Assembly (NCBI GenBank): GCA_903839085.1
Contig: CAIMBE010000172.1
Span: 1-35,149, forward strand
Source: an uncultured beta proteobacterium
GTDB lineage: Bacteria > Pseudomonadota > Gammaproteobacteria > Burkholderiales > Burkholderiaceae_C
Length of the DNA stretch: 35,149 nucleotides
Direction: 5' to 3'
Part shown: positions 1 through 8,155 of the stretch, piece by piece
How positions within the stretch are numbered: position 1 is the first letter of the stretch
Layout: each line of letters begins with the position of its first letter
Notes under the pieces: model-generated
The model's input: only the letters and a program-made list of their open reading frames with translations
Told to the model about the DNA's origin: nothing
The model's database searches: none
Made by a program: the position numbers and the translations under genes

Positions 1-1178
1 ATCGCACCTGCCGCCCGCAAGTTGGCAATGGCGGCCGCGTCGTGCCCGAGTTCATGCAGAATCGCCTCGCTGTGCTGGCCGACGGCCGGCACCGGGTCCA
101 TGCGGTAGTCAAACGCGTTGCTGCGCCCCGGCGGCAAGAGGGCCGGAATGTCGCCCGCCGGTGAGCCCACGCTCTGCCAGCGCTGGCGCGCCTGCAGTTG
201 CGGATGGGCCCAAAGATCGGCCATGTCGTTCATGCGCGCGCTCGCGATCTGAGCCCGGTCCAGGCGCTCGATGACCTGCGCGGTGCCCAGTTTTTCAAAC
301 GCCGCAAGAATGATCACCGTGAGCGCGGCGCGATATTCGCTGCGCCTGGCGTTGCTGTCAAAGCGCGGGTCCGCAGCCAGCCCGGTGTCCTGCAGCACCA
401 CCTCGCAAAACGCACTCCACTCGCGCTCATTCTGCAAGCCCAGCATGATCGTACCGCCGTCCCCTGCGGCAAAAGGCCCGTAGGGATAGATGCTGGCATG
501 CGCGGCCGCGCTGCGCGGCGGTGGCGGTGCTCCGGCAAAGGCGTAGTACAGCGGGTAGCTCATCCACTCGGCCAGCGACTCCAGCATCGAGACATCGATG
601 TGGCTGCCGTGCCCGGTCCTGCCGCGCAGCAGCAGGGCCGACAGAATGCCGCTGTAGGCATACATCGCCGCCGCGATGTCGGCGATCGAGTTGCCCGCCT
701 TGCTCGGCGCCTCGGGCGTGCCGGTGACCGACAAAAAGCCCGCCTCGCTCTGGATCAGCAGGTCGTAGGCCTTTTTGTCGCGGTAAGGGCCGTCCTCGCC
801 GTAGCCCGAGATATCGCAGACGATCAGCGCCGGATGCGCGGCGCTGAGCGCCTCCCACGACAGCCCCATGCGCGCCGCCGCACCGGGCGCCAGGTTCTGC
901 ACCAGCACATCGGCCTTGCCCAGCAGTTGCATCAGCGCGGCCAGTGCCGCCGGCTGCTTGAGGTCCAGCGCCAGGCTCTCCTTGGAACGGTTGGTCCAGA
1001 CAAAGTGCGAGGACTGTCCCTTGACGCGCGTGTCGTAGGCGCGCGCAAAGTCCCCGCCACCGGGACGCTCGACCTTGATCACGCGCGCGCCAAGGTCGGC
1101 CAGTTGGCGCGTGCAGAAGGGCGCGGCGATGGCGTGTTCCAGGGAGATGACGGTGATACCGTCGAGGGGTCGGGTCAT
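1..1178 (-). CDS. Type III CoA-transferase (CaiB/BaiF family), 3' end off the left edge
   Basis: About 392 residues are visible and the reading frame is still open at base 1, so the C-terminus is missing. The protein starts MTRPLDGITVISLEHAIAAP, the typical N-terminus of CaiB/BaiF (type III) CoA-transferases, which move CoA between carboxylic acids through an enzyme-bound aspartyl-CoA intermediate. The candidate nucleophile is Asp195 in GSHIDVSMLES, the usual context of that residue. Further family signatures are LGARVIKVERPGGGDFAR near residues 29-46 and CDISGYGEDGPY near 121-132. The start is the ATG at 1178, with a weak purine-rich stretch (CGGAAA) ahead of it. It lies downstream of an acyl-CoA dehydrogenase and an HTD2-type hydratase on the same strand, but a 324-bp gap suggests that it has its own promoter. 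The acid substrate cannot be read from the sequence. Confidence 0.93.
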   Translation of the reverse strand, partial: MTRPLDGITVISLEHAIAAPFCTRQLADLGARVIKVERPGGGDFARAYDTRVKGQSSHFVWTNRSKESLALDLKQPAALAALMQLLGKADVLVQNLAPGAAARMGLSWEALSAAHPALIVCDISGYGEDGPYRDKKAYDLLIQSEAGFLSVTGTPEAPSKAGNSIADIAAAMYAYSGILSALLLRGRTGHGSHIDVSMLESLAEWMSYPLYYAFAGAPPPPRSAAAHASIYPYGPFAAGDGGTIMLGLQNEREWSAFCEVVLQDTGLAADPRFDSNARRSEYRAALTVIILAAFEKLGTAQVIERLDRAQIASARMNDMADLWAHPQLQARQRWQSVGSPAGDIPALLPPGRSNAFDYRMDPVPAVGQHSEAILHELGHDAAAIANLRAAGA

Positions 1179-1502
1179 AAATTTCCGTGCCTATTGAGTT
1201 CCGAAAGTAAGCCGAGTGCGACGCATTGGATGGTTCCGCGAATGTCCCCCGCCCTTCGGGCTCCTCCTTGATTTGGCAAAACCCCAAGTCCACGCCGCAC
1301 CACCCAACGCATCACCCCCGGCAACCGGCGTTGGTGGGGTGCGCATTTCAAATGCCAGCACTGCATGCAAGATCTGGCTGGTGTGGCACTCGGCGCAGCG
1401 GCATAAAGGGGGAGTCCGCAGGACGGAGGACAGCCGCGGAGCTGAGTGCTCCAGCGGCCAGATCCACCCCGCATGCTCAGCGAAACTGGGCTTGTCATCA
1501 TC
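1179..1502. other. 324-bp non-coding gap between acyl-CoA dehydrogenase and CoA-transferase genes
   Basis: I find no convincing gene here; open frames in it have no recognisable family features. It holds an imperfect hairpin (arms about 1297-1310 and 1329-1342), which on the minus strand is followed by a short T-rich stretch near 1275-1285 and could end transcription from the dehydrogenase gene. It also holds a perfect 13-bp palindrome, GCATTTCAAATGC, at 1343-1355, which looks like a small operator. The gap probably contains the CoA-transferase promoter, but I cannot pick out convincing -35 and -10 boxes. Confidence 0.4.
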
Positions 1503-2666
1503 TCAGAAGGATCTCGGCAAACCAAGAATATGCTCCGCCACATAGGAATAAATCAGGTTCGTCGAGATTGGCGCCACCTGGTACAGACGGGTTTCGCGGA
1601 ACTTGCGCTCAATGTCGTATTCGTTGGCAAAACCGAAACCGCCGTGGAACTGGATGCAGGCATTGGCCGCTTCCCAGCTTGCCTTGGCTGCCAGGTACTT
1701 GGCCATGTTGGCCTCGGCGCCGCAGGGCTGGCCGGCGTCGAACAGTTCGCATGCCTTGTATCGCATCAGATTGGCGGCCTCGACTTCGATGTAGGCGTCG
1801 GCGATCGGAAACTGCACGCCCTGGTTCTGGCCGATCGGTCGGCCGAAGACGATGCGCTCGTTGACATACTTCGTGACGCGGTCCAGAAACCAGTAGCCGT
1901 CGCCAATGCACTCGGCGGCGATCAGCGTGCGCTCGGCGTTGAGGCCGTCCAGGATGTACCTGAAGCCCTTGCCCTCTTCGCCGATCAGGTTCTCCTGCGG
2001 AATTTCCAGATTCTCGAAGAACAGCTCGTTGGTCTCATGGTTCACCATGTTGGCAATCGGTCGCACCGTCATGCCGGACTTCTCGGCCTGGCGCAGATCG
2101 ACCATGAAGATCGACATGCCTTCGGATTTCTTCCTGACCTCGGCCAGCGGCGTGGTGCGCGCCAGCAGGATCATCCAGTCGCTGTGCTGCACGCGCGAAA
2201 TCCATACCTTCTGCCCGTTGACCAGATAGCGGTCGCCCTGCTTCACGGCGCTGGTCTTGATCCTGGTGGTGTCGGTGCCGGTGCCCGGTTCGGTCACGCC
2301 CATCGACTGCAGCCGCCATTCGCCGCTGGCGATCCTGGGCAGGTACAACTGCTTCTGCGCCGCCGAGCCGTGGCGCAGCAGCGTTCCCATGTTGTACATC
2401 TGGCCGTGGCAGGCACCCGAGTTGCCGCCGCTGCGGTTGATCTCTTCCATGATGACCGAGGCCTGCGCCAGTCCCAGGCCCGAACCACCATACTGCACCG
2501 GAATCAGCGCCGCCAACCAGCCGGCTTTGGTCAGGGCGTCGACAAAGGCCTCGGGGTAGGCACGCTGCGCATCGATCCTGCGGTGGTACTCGTCCGGGAA
2601 CCCGGCGCACAGGGCGCGCACGGCGTCGCGGATGTCCTGGTACTGGTCGGGGGCGGTCTTGATCAT
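1503..2666 (-). CDS. Acyl-CoA dehydrogenase
   Basis: 387 residues, normal length for an FAD-dependent acyl-CoA dehydrogenase that forms the alpha,beta double bond of an acyl-CoA and passes electrons to ETF. Order: N-terminal helical domain (1-115), middle beta domain with the MGVTEPGTGTDTTRIKT flavin-binding motif (122-138), C-terminal helical domain with FGRPIGQNQGVQFPIAD (274-290) and QFHGGFGFANEYDIER (339-354). The MCAD-type catalytic Glu in the C-terminal YEGT motif is absent; the sequence there is VAPIST. A Glu is present at position 245 in LNAERT, the place used as base by isovaleryl-CoA and long-chain dehydrogenases, so the enzyme is probably active with that arrangement. The ATG at 2666 has a good RBS (AGAGGAAG), so an in-frame upstream extension is not used. 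It lies 32 bp downstream of the hydratase gene, probably in the same operon. Confidence 0.93.
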   Translation of the reverse strand: MIKTAPDQYQDIRDAVRALCAGFPDEYHRRIDAQRAYPEAFVDALTKAGWLAALIPVQYGGSGLGLAQASVIMEEINRSGGNSGACHGQMYNMGTLLRHGSAAQKQLYLPRIASGEWRLQSMGVTEPGTGTDTTRIKTSAVKQGDRYLVNGQKVWISRVQHSDWMILLARTTPLAEVRKKSEGMSIFMVDLRQAEKSGMTVRPIANMVNHETNELFFENLEIPQENLIGEEGKGFRYILDGLNAERTLIAAECIGDGYWFLDRVTKYVNERIVFGRPIGQNQGVQFPIADAYIEVEAANLMRYKACELFDAGQPCGAEANMAKYLAAKASWEAANACIQFHGGFGFANEYDIERKFRETRLYQVAPISTNLIYSYVAEHILGLPRSF

Positions 2667-2698
2667 GAGACTGGTCTTCCTCTGTGCAAATTCAGGGC

Positions 2699-3628
2699 TC
2701 AAGCCAGTTCGGCGCTGCCTTGCATGGTGAGCCAGCCCTCGTGGTCCTGCGCCCACAGCCGCACGCTTCTGCCGTCCTCGGAGGGTTGGCCGCTCAGGCG
2801 AAACGGATGCAGATCAAAGGTCGGTCGGACCGCCTTGAAGTCAAAGCGCCGGATGAAAGCCTGCGGCGCATGGCGCCGCACCAGATCGATCAGCAGCGTG
2901 GCGATCAGCGGGCCGTGCACGATCAGGCCCGGGTAGCCCTCGACCTCGGTCACATAGCGGCGGTCGTAGTGGATGCGGTGGCCGTTGAAGGTCAGCGCCG
3001 AGTAGCGGAACAGCAGCACATCGTCGGGCACGATCTCGCGCTGCCAGGCGGCCAACTGCTCTGCCGCAAGCGGTGGCGGCACGGGGTCACCAGTGCCGAG
3101 CGTGGGGGCCTGCACTGCAGCGCGGTAGACGATATCGTGCTCCTCGGTCAGCGCCAGTCCCGTGGTGTTGTGCACCTCATGCTTGACCAGCACAAACAGC
3201 AGGTCGCCGCTGCGCCCGGCCTTGTGCGTCACCGATTCGATGCGTGAAATGCGCCGCACCGCGTCGCCGACGCGCAGCGGGTTTTCCGCCAGCCACTGCA
3301 ACCTGCCACCGGCCCACATGCGCCGGGGCAGCGGCACCGGCGGCAGGAAGCCGCCGCGCCTGGCATGCCCGTCCGCTCCAATTTCGCTTTGCCGGTGCTG
3401 CGGCAAAAAGTACAGCCAGTGCCACAGCGGCGGCAGCACAGTCGAGCCCGCTACCGGCGGCGCGTCGGCGCGGTCCAGCGTGGCCGACAGGCCGCGCACC
3501 GGCGCTGCGCTGAGCTCATCGTCAAGCGTTTCAGTCCGGCCAACCCACTCTTGCAGATGGGACAGGGTGGTAGCGTCCAGGGTGCGGGTGTCGTTGTTCA
3601 TCATTTTCAACAGTGGCTGGGTTAGCAT
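2699..3628 (-). CDS. HTD2/MaoC-type acyl-CoA hydratase (mesaconyl-C4-CoA hydratase-like)
   Basis: 309 residues. It resembles the long HTD2/FAS1-type hydratases that carry two hot-dog folds, the group containing mesaconyl-C4-CoA hydratase. Visible features are the N-terminal LPPLWHWLYFLPQ segment, GGFLPPVPLPRRMWAGGRLQW, and the C-terminal active-site-like region ALTFNGHRIHYDRRYV followed by EGYPGLIVHGPLIATLL. The N-x-H-x-I-H-Y-D pattern and the HGPL motif are typical of this group. The start is the ATG at 3628, preceded by GGAGG four bases upstream; internal ATGs eight and nine codons later are less likely. It is the first gene of a probable operon with the acyl-CoA dehydrogenase and is divergent from a methyltransferase gene only 31 bp away. 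A role in hydrating an unsaturated, possibly branched or dicarboxylic, acyl-CoA is inferred; the substrate is unknown. Confidence 0.82.
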   Translation of the reverse strand: MLTQPLLKMMNNDTRTLDATTLSHLQEWVGRTETLDDELSAAPVRGLSATLDRADAPPVAGSTVLPPLWHWLYFLPQHRQSEIGADGHARRGGFLPPVPLPRRMWAGGRLQWLAENPLRVGDAVRRISRIESVTHKAGRSGDLLFVLVKHEVHNTTGLALTEEHDIVYRAAVQAPTLGTGDPVPPPLAAEQLAAWQREIVPDDVLLFRYSALTFNGHRIHYDRRYVTEVEGYPGLIVHGPLIATLLIDLVRRHAPQAFIRRFDFKAVRPTFDLHPFRLSGQPSEDGRSVRLWAQDHEGWLTMQGSAELA

Positions 3629-3659
3629 AATGCCTCCATTTTGACCTGACGCCACGAAC

Positions 3660-4355
3660 ATGCCGCTAATCACCGACGAACTCGAACTACTGCATTCGCT
3701 GGTCGATCTCGACCAGCGCCCCCGCGTCATCGAACTGGGCTGCGGTGCGGCGCAGCTCTCGCGCAACCTGCTGGCGCGATTTCCAGGCTGCGACGTCAGT
3801 GCGCTGGAGGTCGACCAGCGCCAGCACGCCAAGAACCTGCAGCAACCCCAAGCGCGATTGCTCTTTGTTCAGGCCGGGGCACAGGCCATTCCCTTTGCCG
3901 CGGGACAATTCAACCTGGCCCTGATGCTCAAGTCCCTGCATCACATACCGACCGATCTGCTCGAGCAGGCCCTGGGCGAAGTGCACCGCGTGCTGCGGCC
4001 GGACGGCCTGCTCTATGTGTCGGAGCCGGTCTTTGCCGGTACCCTCAACGAAATCCTGCGCCTGTTTCATGACGAGCAGCAGGTGCGCGCCGCTGCCCTG
4101 CGCGCACTGCAGGAAGCGGTGGCGAGCGGCGCCTGGGAACAGGTGGCTGAAGTGTTCTTTGACGTGCCGGTGCAGTACCGTGACTTTGCAGAATTCGAAC
4201 AGCGCCTGATCGCCGTCACCTACCTCGAGCACCAGCTCGACGCCGCCACGCGGGCTGCGGTGCGCGAGCGCTTCGAGCGGCATATGACGCCGACGGGCGC
4301 CGCCTTCGAGCGGCCGATGCGGGTCAACCTGCTGCGCAAACTGCCGGATAACTGA
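3660..4355 (+). CDS. Class I SAM-dependent methyltransferase
   Basis: 231 residues with a Rossmann-type methyltransferase domain. Motif I is VIELGCGAAQLS (residues 22-33), the acidic strand-2 region ends in SALEVDQRQ, and the motif near LMLKSLHHIP plus EVHRVLRPDGLLYVSEP gives the typical post-motif pattern of UbiE/Methyltransf_11-like enzymes. The C-terminal third (FFDVPVQYRDFAEFEQRL onward) is not recognisable as a known substrate domain. The ATG at 3660 has no strong Shine-Dalgarno sequence, so the start is only moderately certain. It is divergent from the HTD2-type hydratase gene with 31 bp between start codons, so promoters must overlap one another or the coding regions. The methyl acceptor is unknown. 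Confidence 0.85.
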   Translation: MPLITDELELLHSLVDLDQRPRVIELGCGAAQLSRNLLARFPGCDVSALEVDQRQHAKNLQQPQARLLFVQAGAQAIPFAAGQFNLALMLKSLHHIPTDLLEQALGEVHRVLRPDGLLYVSEPVFAGTLNEILRLFHDEQQVRAAALRALQEAVASGAWEQVAEVFFDVPVQYRDFAEFEQRLIAVTYLEHQLDAATRAAVRERFERHMTPTGAAFERPMRVNLLRKLPDN

Positions 4356-4359
4356 CCAT

Positions 4360-4439
4360 CATTGCGAGCGCCAAGTCGTCATTGCGAGAACCCAGTCGTC
4401 ATTGCGAGCGCCAAGTCGTCATCGCGAGTGATCAGTCGT
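4360..4439. repeat. Four tandem 20-bp repeats built from a palindrome end
   Basis: Four contiguous units of exactly 20 bp start at 4360, 4380, 4400 and 4420. Units 1 and 3 are identical (CATTGCGAGCGCCAAGTCGT); units 2 and 4 differ at a few bases. A fifth start of the unit at 4440 runs into the left arm of the large palindrome that follows. The array begins five bases after a stop codon and lies between two convergent genes. It appears to have grown by duplication of the palindrome's outer arm plus a short linker. Confidence 0.85.
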
Positions 4440-4520
4440 CATTGCGAGCGCAGCGAAGCAATCCATGTCTTGGGGCTCGCGGCCTGGACTGCCGCGTCGC
4501 TACGCGCCTCGCAGTGACGA
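4436..4520. repeat. Large dispersed palindrome (REP-like), 85 bp
   Basis: The left arm begins TCGTCATTGCGAGCGCAGCG at 4436 and the right arm ends CTCGCAGTGACGA at 4520. The arms pair over most of about 35 bases with a few mismatches around a GC-rich centre. This CGTCATTGCGAG...CTCGCAATGACG form is a widely seen intergenic palindrome in bacterial genomes. It lies between the convergent methyltransferase and aminotransferase genes, where the RNA hairpin could serve as a two-way transcription stop or protect mRNA ends. No mobility gene accompanies it. Confidence 0.8.
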
Positions 4521-4559
4521 GAAGGCGGTAGCGCAGCGATGGCGATGCTCGGTTGCCGC

Positions 4560-5687
4560 TTACAACACCTTGTCCAAGGCGGCCGCCAGTTGGGCCACGG
4601 TGCGGTCCACGTTGTGCCACTTTTCCAGACCGAACAGGCCGACCCGAAAACTCATGAAATCCGCCGGTTCATCGCACTGCAGGGGCACGCCGGCGGCGGT
4701 CTGCAGACCGGCGGCGAGGAACTTTCGTCCGGCCTGGATCTCCGGGTCTTCGGTATAGCTCACCACCACGCCTGGCGCCTTGAAGCCATCGGCTGCCACG
4801 CTGGGAATGCCGCGACTCTCGAACAGCGCGCGCACCCTGGCGCCAAGCTCGATCTGCTCGGCGCGCACCTTGTCAAAGCCGTAAGCCTGGGTTTCCTTCA
4901 TGACGTCGCAAAGCCTGGCAAGGGCGTCGGTCGGCATCGTGGCGTGGTAGGCGTGGGCACCGCTTTCATAGGTTTCCATGATCTGCAGCCACTTCTTCAA
5001 ATCGCAGGCATAGCTGCTGCTGCTCGTGCCATCGATGGCGGCGCGGGCGCGCTCGCTGAGCATCACCATGGCGCAGCAGGGCGAACTGCTCCAGCCCTTC
5101 TGCGGCGCGCTGACCAGAATATCGACCCCGGTATCGACCATGTTGACCCACACCGCGCCCGATGCAATGCAGTCGAGCACGAACAGGCCGCCAGCCTCGT
5201 GCACGGCCGCTGCGACAGCGCGCAGGTAGGCATCGGGCAGCATCATGCCGCTTGATGTTTCAACATGCGGGGCAAACACCAGCCCGGGCTTTTTCTCGCG
5301 TATGGCGGCCACCACTTCCTGGATTGGCGCCGGCACCCAGGGCGCCTGCTTGCCACTGCCAACGCGGCGCGCCTTCATGACCGTCGACTCGGCGGCGATG
5401 CGTCCCATGTCGAGGATCTGCGACCAGCGAAAACTGAACCAGCCGTTGCGGATGATCAAGACTTTCTTGTCGGCCGCGAACTGGCGCGCCACCGCTTCCA
5501 TGCCGAAGGTGCCGCTGCCGGGCACAATCGCCGCCGACCGTGCGTGGTACACCGACTTCAGGATCGCCGACATGTCCCTCATCACGCCCTGGAAACGCTT
5601 GGACATGTGATTGAGCGAACGGTCCGTAAAAACGACCGAAAATTCAAGCAATCCATCGGGATCGACGTCGGGCAAAAGGCCGGCCAT
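4560..5687 (-). CDS. Class V PLP-dependent aminotransferase (alanine-glyoxylate type)
   Basis: 375 residues, typical for the alanine/serine-glyoxylate aminotransferase family of fold-type I PLP enzymes. The PLP-binding lysine is Lys197 in SAPQKGWSSSP, and the ring-stacking Asp is Asp172 in LFVLDCIASGAVW. The N-terminus shows LNHMSKRFQGVMRDM and a VPGSGTFGMEA loop that usually grips the PLP phosphate. The ATG at 5687 has a strong AGGAG six bases upstream, so an in-frame upstream extension is not used. It lies 80 bp downstream of the gamma-glutamyltranspeptidase gene on the same strand and could be co-transcribed, acting on an amino acid released by that enzyme. The true amino donor and acceptor are not known. 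Confidence 0.88.
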   Translation of the reverse strand: MAGLLPDVDPDGLLEFSVVFTDRSLNHMSKRFQGVMRDMSAILKSVYHARSAAIVPGSGTFGMEAVARQFAADKKVLIIRNGWFSFRWSQILDMGRIAAESTVMKARRVGSGKQAPWVPAPIQEVVAAIREKKPGLVFAPHVETSSGMMLPDAYLRAVAAAVHEAGGLFVLDCIASGAVWVNMVDTGVDILVSAPQKGWSSSPCCAMVMLSERARAAIDGTSSSSYACDLKKWLQIMETYESGAHAYHATMPTDALARLCDVMKETQAYGFDKVRAEQIELGARVRALFESRGIPSVAADGFKAPGVVVSYTEDPEIQAGRKFLAAGLQTAAGVPLQCDEPADFMSFRVGLFGLEKWHNVDRTVAQLAAALDKVL

Positions 5688-5767
5688 GGGAGACTCCTGT
5701 ACAAGTTGAATGAAGTTCGCGCTGCTGCCGCGCCAACCAACTGCGCCAGCATAGCACGCGCCCTGTC

Positions 5768-7492
5768 TCAATAACCGAGCGCCAACCCGGTGTTTCGGCG
5801 CGGATCGTTGGCGCCGAAGAAGCGGTTCTTGCCATCGGTCTTGCCGCCCAGTGATGGCGCGCCCACCAGAATTGCCGCCAGATGGTTGGGCGGCTGCGGC
5901 GCCCCCAGCTTGTGACCCATCTCGAGCAGAATCCTTCGCGTGTCGGGGCTGAGGGCAAAGGTATCCACAAGCGTCACATCAGGCAGCCACTGCTGGTGAA
6001 AACGCGGCGCATCAACCGCTTCCTGCACATTCATGCCGTAGTCGATCAGGTTCAGGATCGTGTGGGTGACGGCCGTGATGATGAGGCTGCCGCCGGGCGT
6101 TCCAAGCACCATGACCGGTTTGCCATCACGCGTGATGATGGTCGGGCTCATCGAGCTCAAGGGCCGCTTTCCCGGCGCGATGGCATTGGCTTGCCCCTGC
6201 ACCAGACCGTAATAATTGGGCACACCGATCTTGACCGTGAAGTCATCCATCTCGTTGTTGAGCAGCACGCCGGTACCCGCGGCGGTGACCTTTGCACCGA
6301 ACCAGTCGTTCAAGGTGTAGGTGACCGCCACCGCATTGCCGTGCCTGTCGACGATCGAATAGTGGGTCGTGTTCATCCCCTCGTGCGGTGCCACGCCGGG
6401 TTTGAGTTCCATGGAGACGCCAGCGCGCGCGGGGTCGATGGCCTCGCGGATTTTTGCTGCATAGGCCTTGTCGAGCAAGCGGTCCAGCGGATTCTTCACA
6501 AAATCCGGATCCCCCAGGTAGCTGTTGCGGTCCAGATAGGCGTGGCGCATGGCCTCGATCTGGTAGTGCACGGCCTTTGCCGAACGAAAACCGAGTTCCC
6601 TCAGCGGATAGCCTTCCAGGATATTCAGGATCTCGCAGATCACGACGCCGCCCGAACTCGGCGGCGGCGCCGACACGATGTGGTAGCCCCGGTAATCGCA
6701 CTCCACCGGTGCCAGTTCGCGCACCGTGTACTGGTTCAGATCGGCCTGGCTGAGGATGCCCTTGCCCGCCGTGCTGGCGGCGACCAGCGCCCGTGCCACC
6801 GGGCCCTTGTAGAAGCCGTCGCTGCCGTGCTGGCTGATCAATCGAAGGGTTCTGGCGAGGTCTTTCTGCACCAGTTTCTGCCCGCTCTGAAAGGGCTTGC
6901 CCCGGTTGAGAAAGATCGCGGCCAACGCGGCGTCCTTGCGAAAATCAGCCGTCGCCGTGTTCAGAAAAGCCAGATCCCCCGGCATCAATGCAAAGCCGCG
7001 CCCGGCCAGTCGGATGGCCGGTGCCATCAGCGCAGCGCGCGACCGCGTGCCGTATTTCACCCGCGCCGCCTCCAGCCCCGCGACCGAGCCCGGCACGGCA
7101 ACGGCAAGGTGGCCTTTGGTGCTCAGGCCCTCAATGACATTGCCATTGGAATCGAGGTACATGTCGGCGCTGGCCGCCAGCGGTGCCTTCTCGCGAAAGT
7201 CGAGAAAGGTCTTGCGACCATCGGCCAGTTGCAGCGTCATGAACCCGCCACCGCCCAGATTGCCCGCAGCCGGATAGACCACCGCCAGCGCATAACCGAC
7301 GGCGACCGCAGCGTCGACCGCGTTGCCGCCCTTCCTCAGCACGTCGACGCCAACCCGGGTCGCCAGGTGCTGCGCCGTCACCACCATGCCGTGTTCGGCC
7401 GCCACCGGTGCCACCGAGGCAGCGTGGCCGCCCGCGCAGCAAAAAAAACAAGTGCTGGCGATCAGGGTCAGGCGAACTGACAGGTCATGCAT
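5768..7492 (-). CDS. ggt: Gamma-glutamyltranspeptidase precursor
   Basis: 574 residues with an N-terminal signal peptide (about 1-24, hydrophobic core LTLIASTCFFCCAGG, likely cut near GHAA), so the enzyme acts in the periplasm. GGT precursors cut themselves at a Thr that becomes the nucleophile; here that is Thr375 in NTTHYSIVD, dividing a large subunit from a C-terminal small subunit of 200 residues. Other active-site elements are present: LDFREKAP with Arg100, the PLSSMSPTI double Ser and LGTPGGSLIIT for the oxyanion site. It should hydrolyse or transfer gamma-glutamyl groups from glutathione and related compounds. The start overlaps the end of the nitrilase relic by 8 bp and has GGAGAC about nine bases upstream. 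No inactivating change is visible. Confidence 0.95.
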   Translation of the reverse strand: MHDLSVRLTLIASTCFFCCAGGHAASVAPVAAEHGMVVTAQHLATRVGVDVLRKGGNAVDAAVAVGYALAVVYPAAGNLGGGGFMTLQLADGRKTFLDFREKAPLAASADMYLDSNGNVIEGLSTKGHLAVAVPGSVAGLEAARVKYGTRSRAALMAPAIRLAGRGFALMPGDLAFLNTATADFRKDAALAAIFLNRGKPFQSGQKLVQKDLARTLRLISQHGSDGFYKGPVARALVAASTAGKGILSQADLNQYTVRELAPVECDYRGYHIVSAPPPSSGGVVICEILNILEGYPLRELGFRSAKAVHYQIEAMRHAYLDRNSYLGDPDFVKNPLDRLLDKAYAAKIREAIDPARAGVSMELKPGVAPHEGMNTTHYSIVDRHGNAVAVTYTLNDWFGAKVTAAGTGVLLNNEMDDFTVKIGVPNYYGLVQGQANAIAPGKRPLSSMSPTIITRDGKPVMVLGTPGGSLIITAVTHTILNLIDYGMNVQEAVDAPRFHQQWLPDVTLVDTFALSPDTRRILLEMGHKLGAPQPPNHLAAILVGAPSLGGKTDGKNRFFGANDPRRNTGLALGY

Positions 7493-8021
7493 GCCCGGTT
7501 GTCTCCGATTGAATGGCGTCGCGCCACGATCCATTCGCGGCCCTGGCCACGTCGAAATCGAGCTGCGCCATCGCAATCGTGTCAAGGTCGAATTCGGCGC
7601 TCAGCACGGCGTCCTGGTCGCGAACCGGTCCGGCCAGGATCTTGCCCATCGGATCGATGATGGCGCTGCCGCCGCGCATCAGGACCGTCTCTGGCGCCTG
7701 GGGCAGGCGATTGTTCATGCGGTCCGAGGGGAAATCCGCACGGCGCAAGTGCTGGCAGGCCGACAGCACGAAGCAGCGCCCTTCCAGCGCAATGTGCTGC
7801 AGCGTGCCGATCCAGGTGTCGCGGTCGTCGGCCGTGCGCGCGCCCAGATCAATGTGAAAGTCCGCGCCCTTGGGATAGCCGCCGATAAACGCCTCGGGGA
7901 AGACCAGAACCTGCGCACCCTGCGCAGCGGCCTCCTTCATCAAGCCCAGCGCGCGCTCCACAGTGGCCGGCGTATCGAGCAAGACAGAAGAAGTCTGCGC
8001 CACAGTCGCTGTAAGTTTCAT
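7485..8021 (-). pseudogene. Nitrilase-family gene with the catalytic core deleted in frame
   Basis: 178 residues, against the usual 300-340 for nitrilases. The N-terminus is normal up to VLVFPEAFIGGYPKGADF, with the first catalytic residue Glu43. Directly after HIDLGAR (residue 62) the protein continues with TADDRDTWIGTLQHIALEGRCFVLSACQ, which in intact nitrilases comes well over 100 residues later, after the catalytic Lys and Cys. Both of those residues and the CWEN motif are therefore missing. The join lies near 7835-7842 in a GCGCGC run. The C-terminus also departs from the family after LDFDV. The frame is kept and the RBS (GGAG, seven bases before the ATG at 8021) is intact, so a short protein may still be made, but nitrilase activity is very unlikely. 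An assembly error is the other explanation. Confidence 0.8.
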
Positions 8022-8155
8022 GTGGCTCTCCATTTCAAAACGATGTTCGGGCTTGATAGTGGCGGATCTTACGCGCGCGCTGCGATGCATGCGCCTGATC
8101 AGCGGCATCCGCGGCACCGAAACCAGCATCCATCCGGCGAGCTAGCGCTGAGCGC

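Noticed and set aside
427-1293. Minus-strand 288-codon frame overlapping the CoA-transferase gene
   Set aside because: It is out of frame with the CoA-transferase, has no family motifs and is a shadow of it.
4360-4520. CRISPR array
   Set aside because: The 20-bp units are contiguous with no spacers, and no cas genes are nearby.
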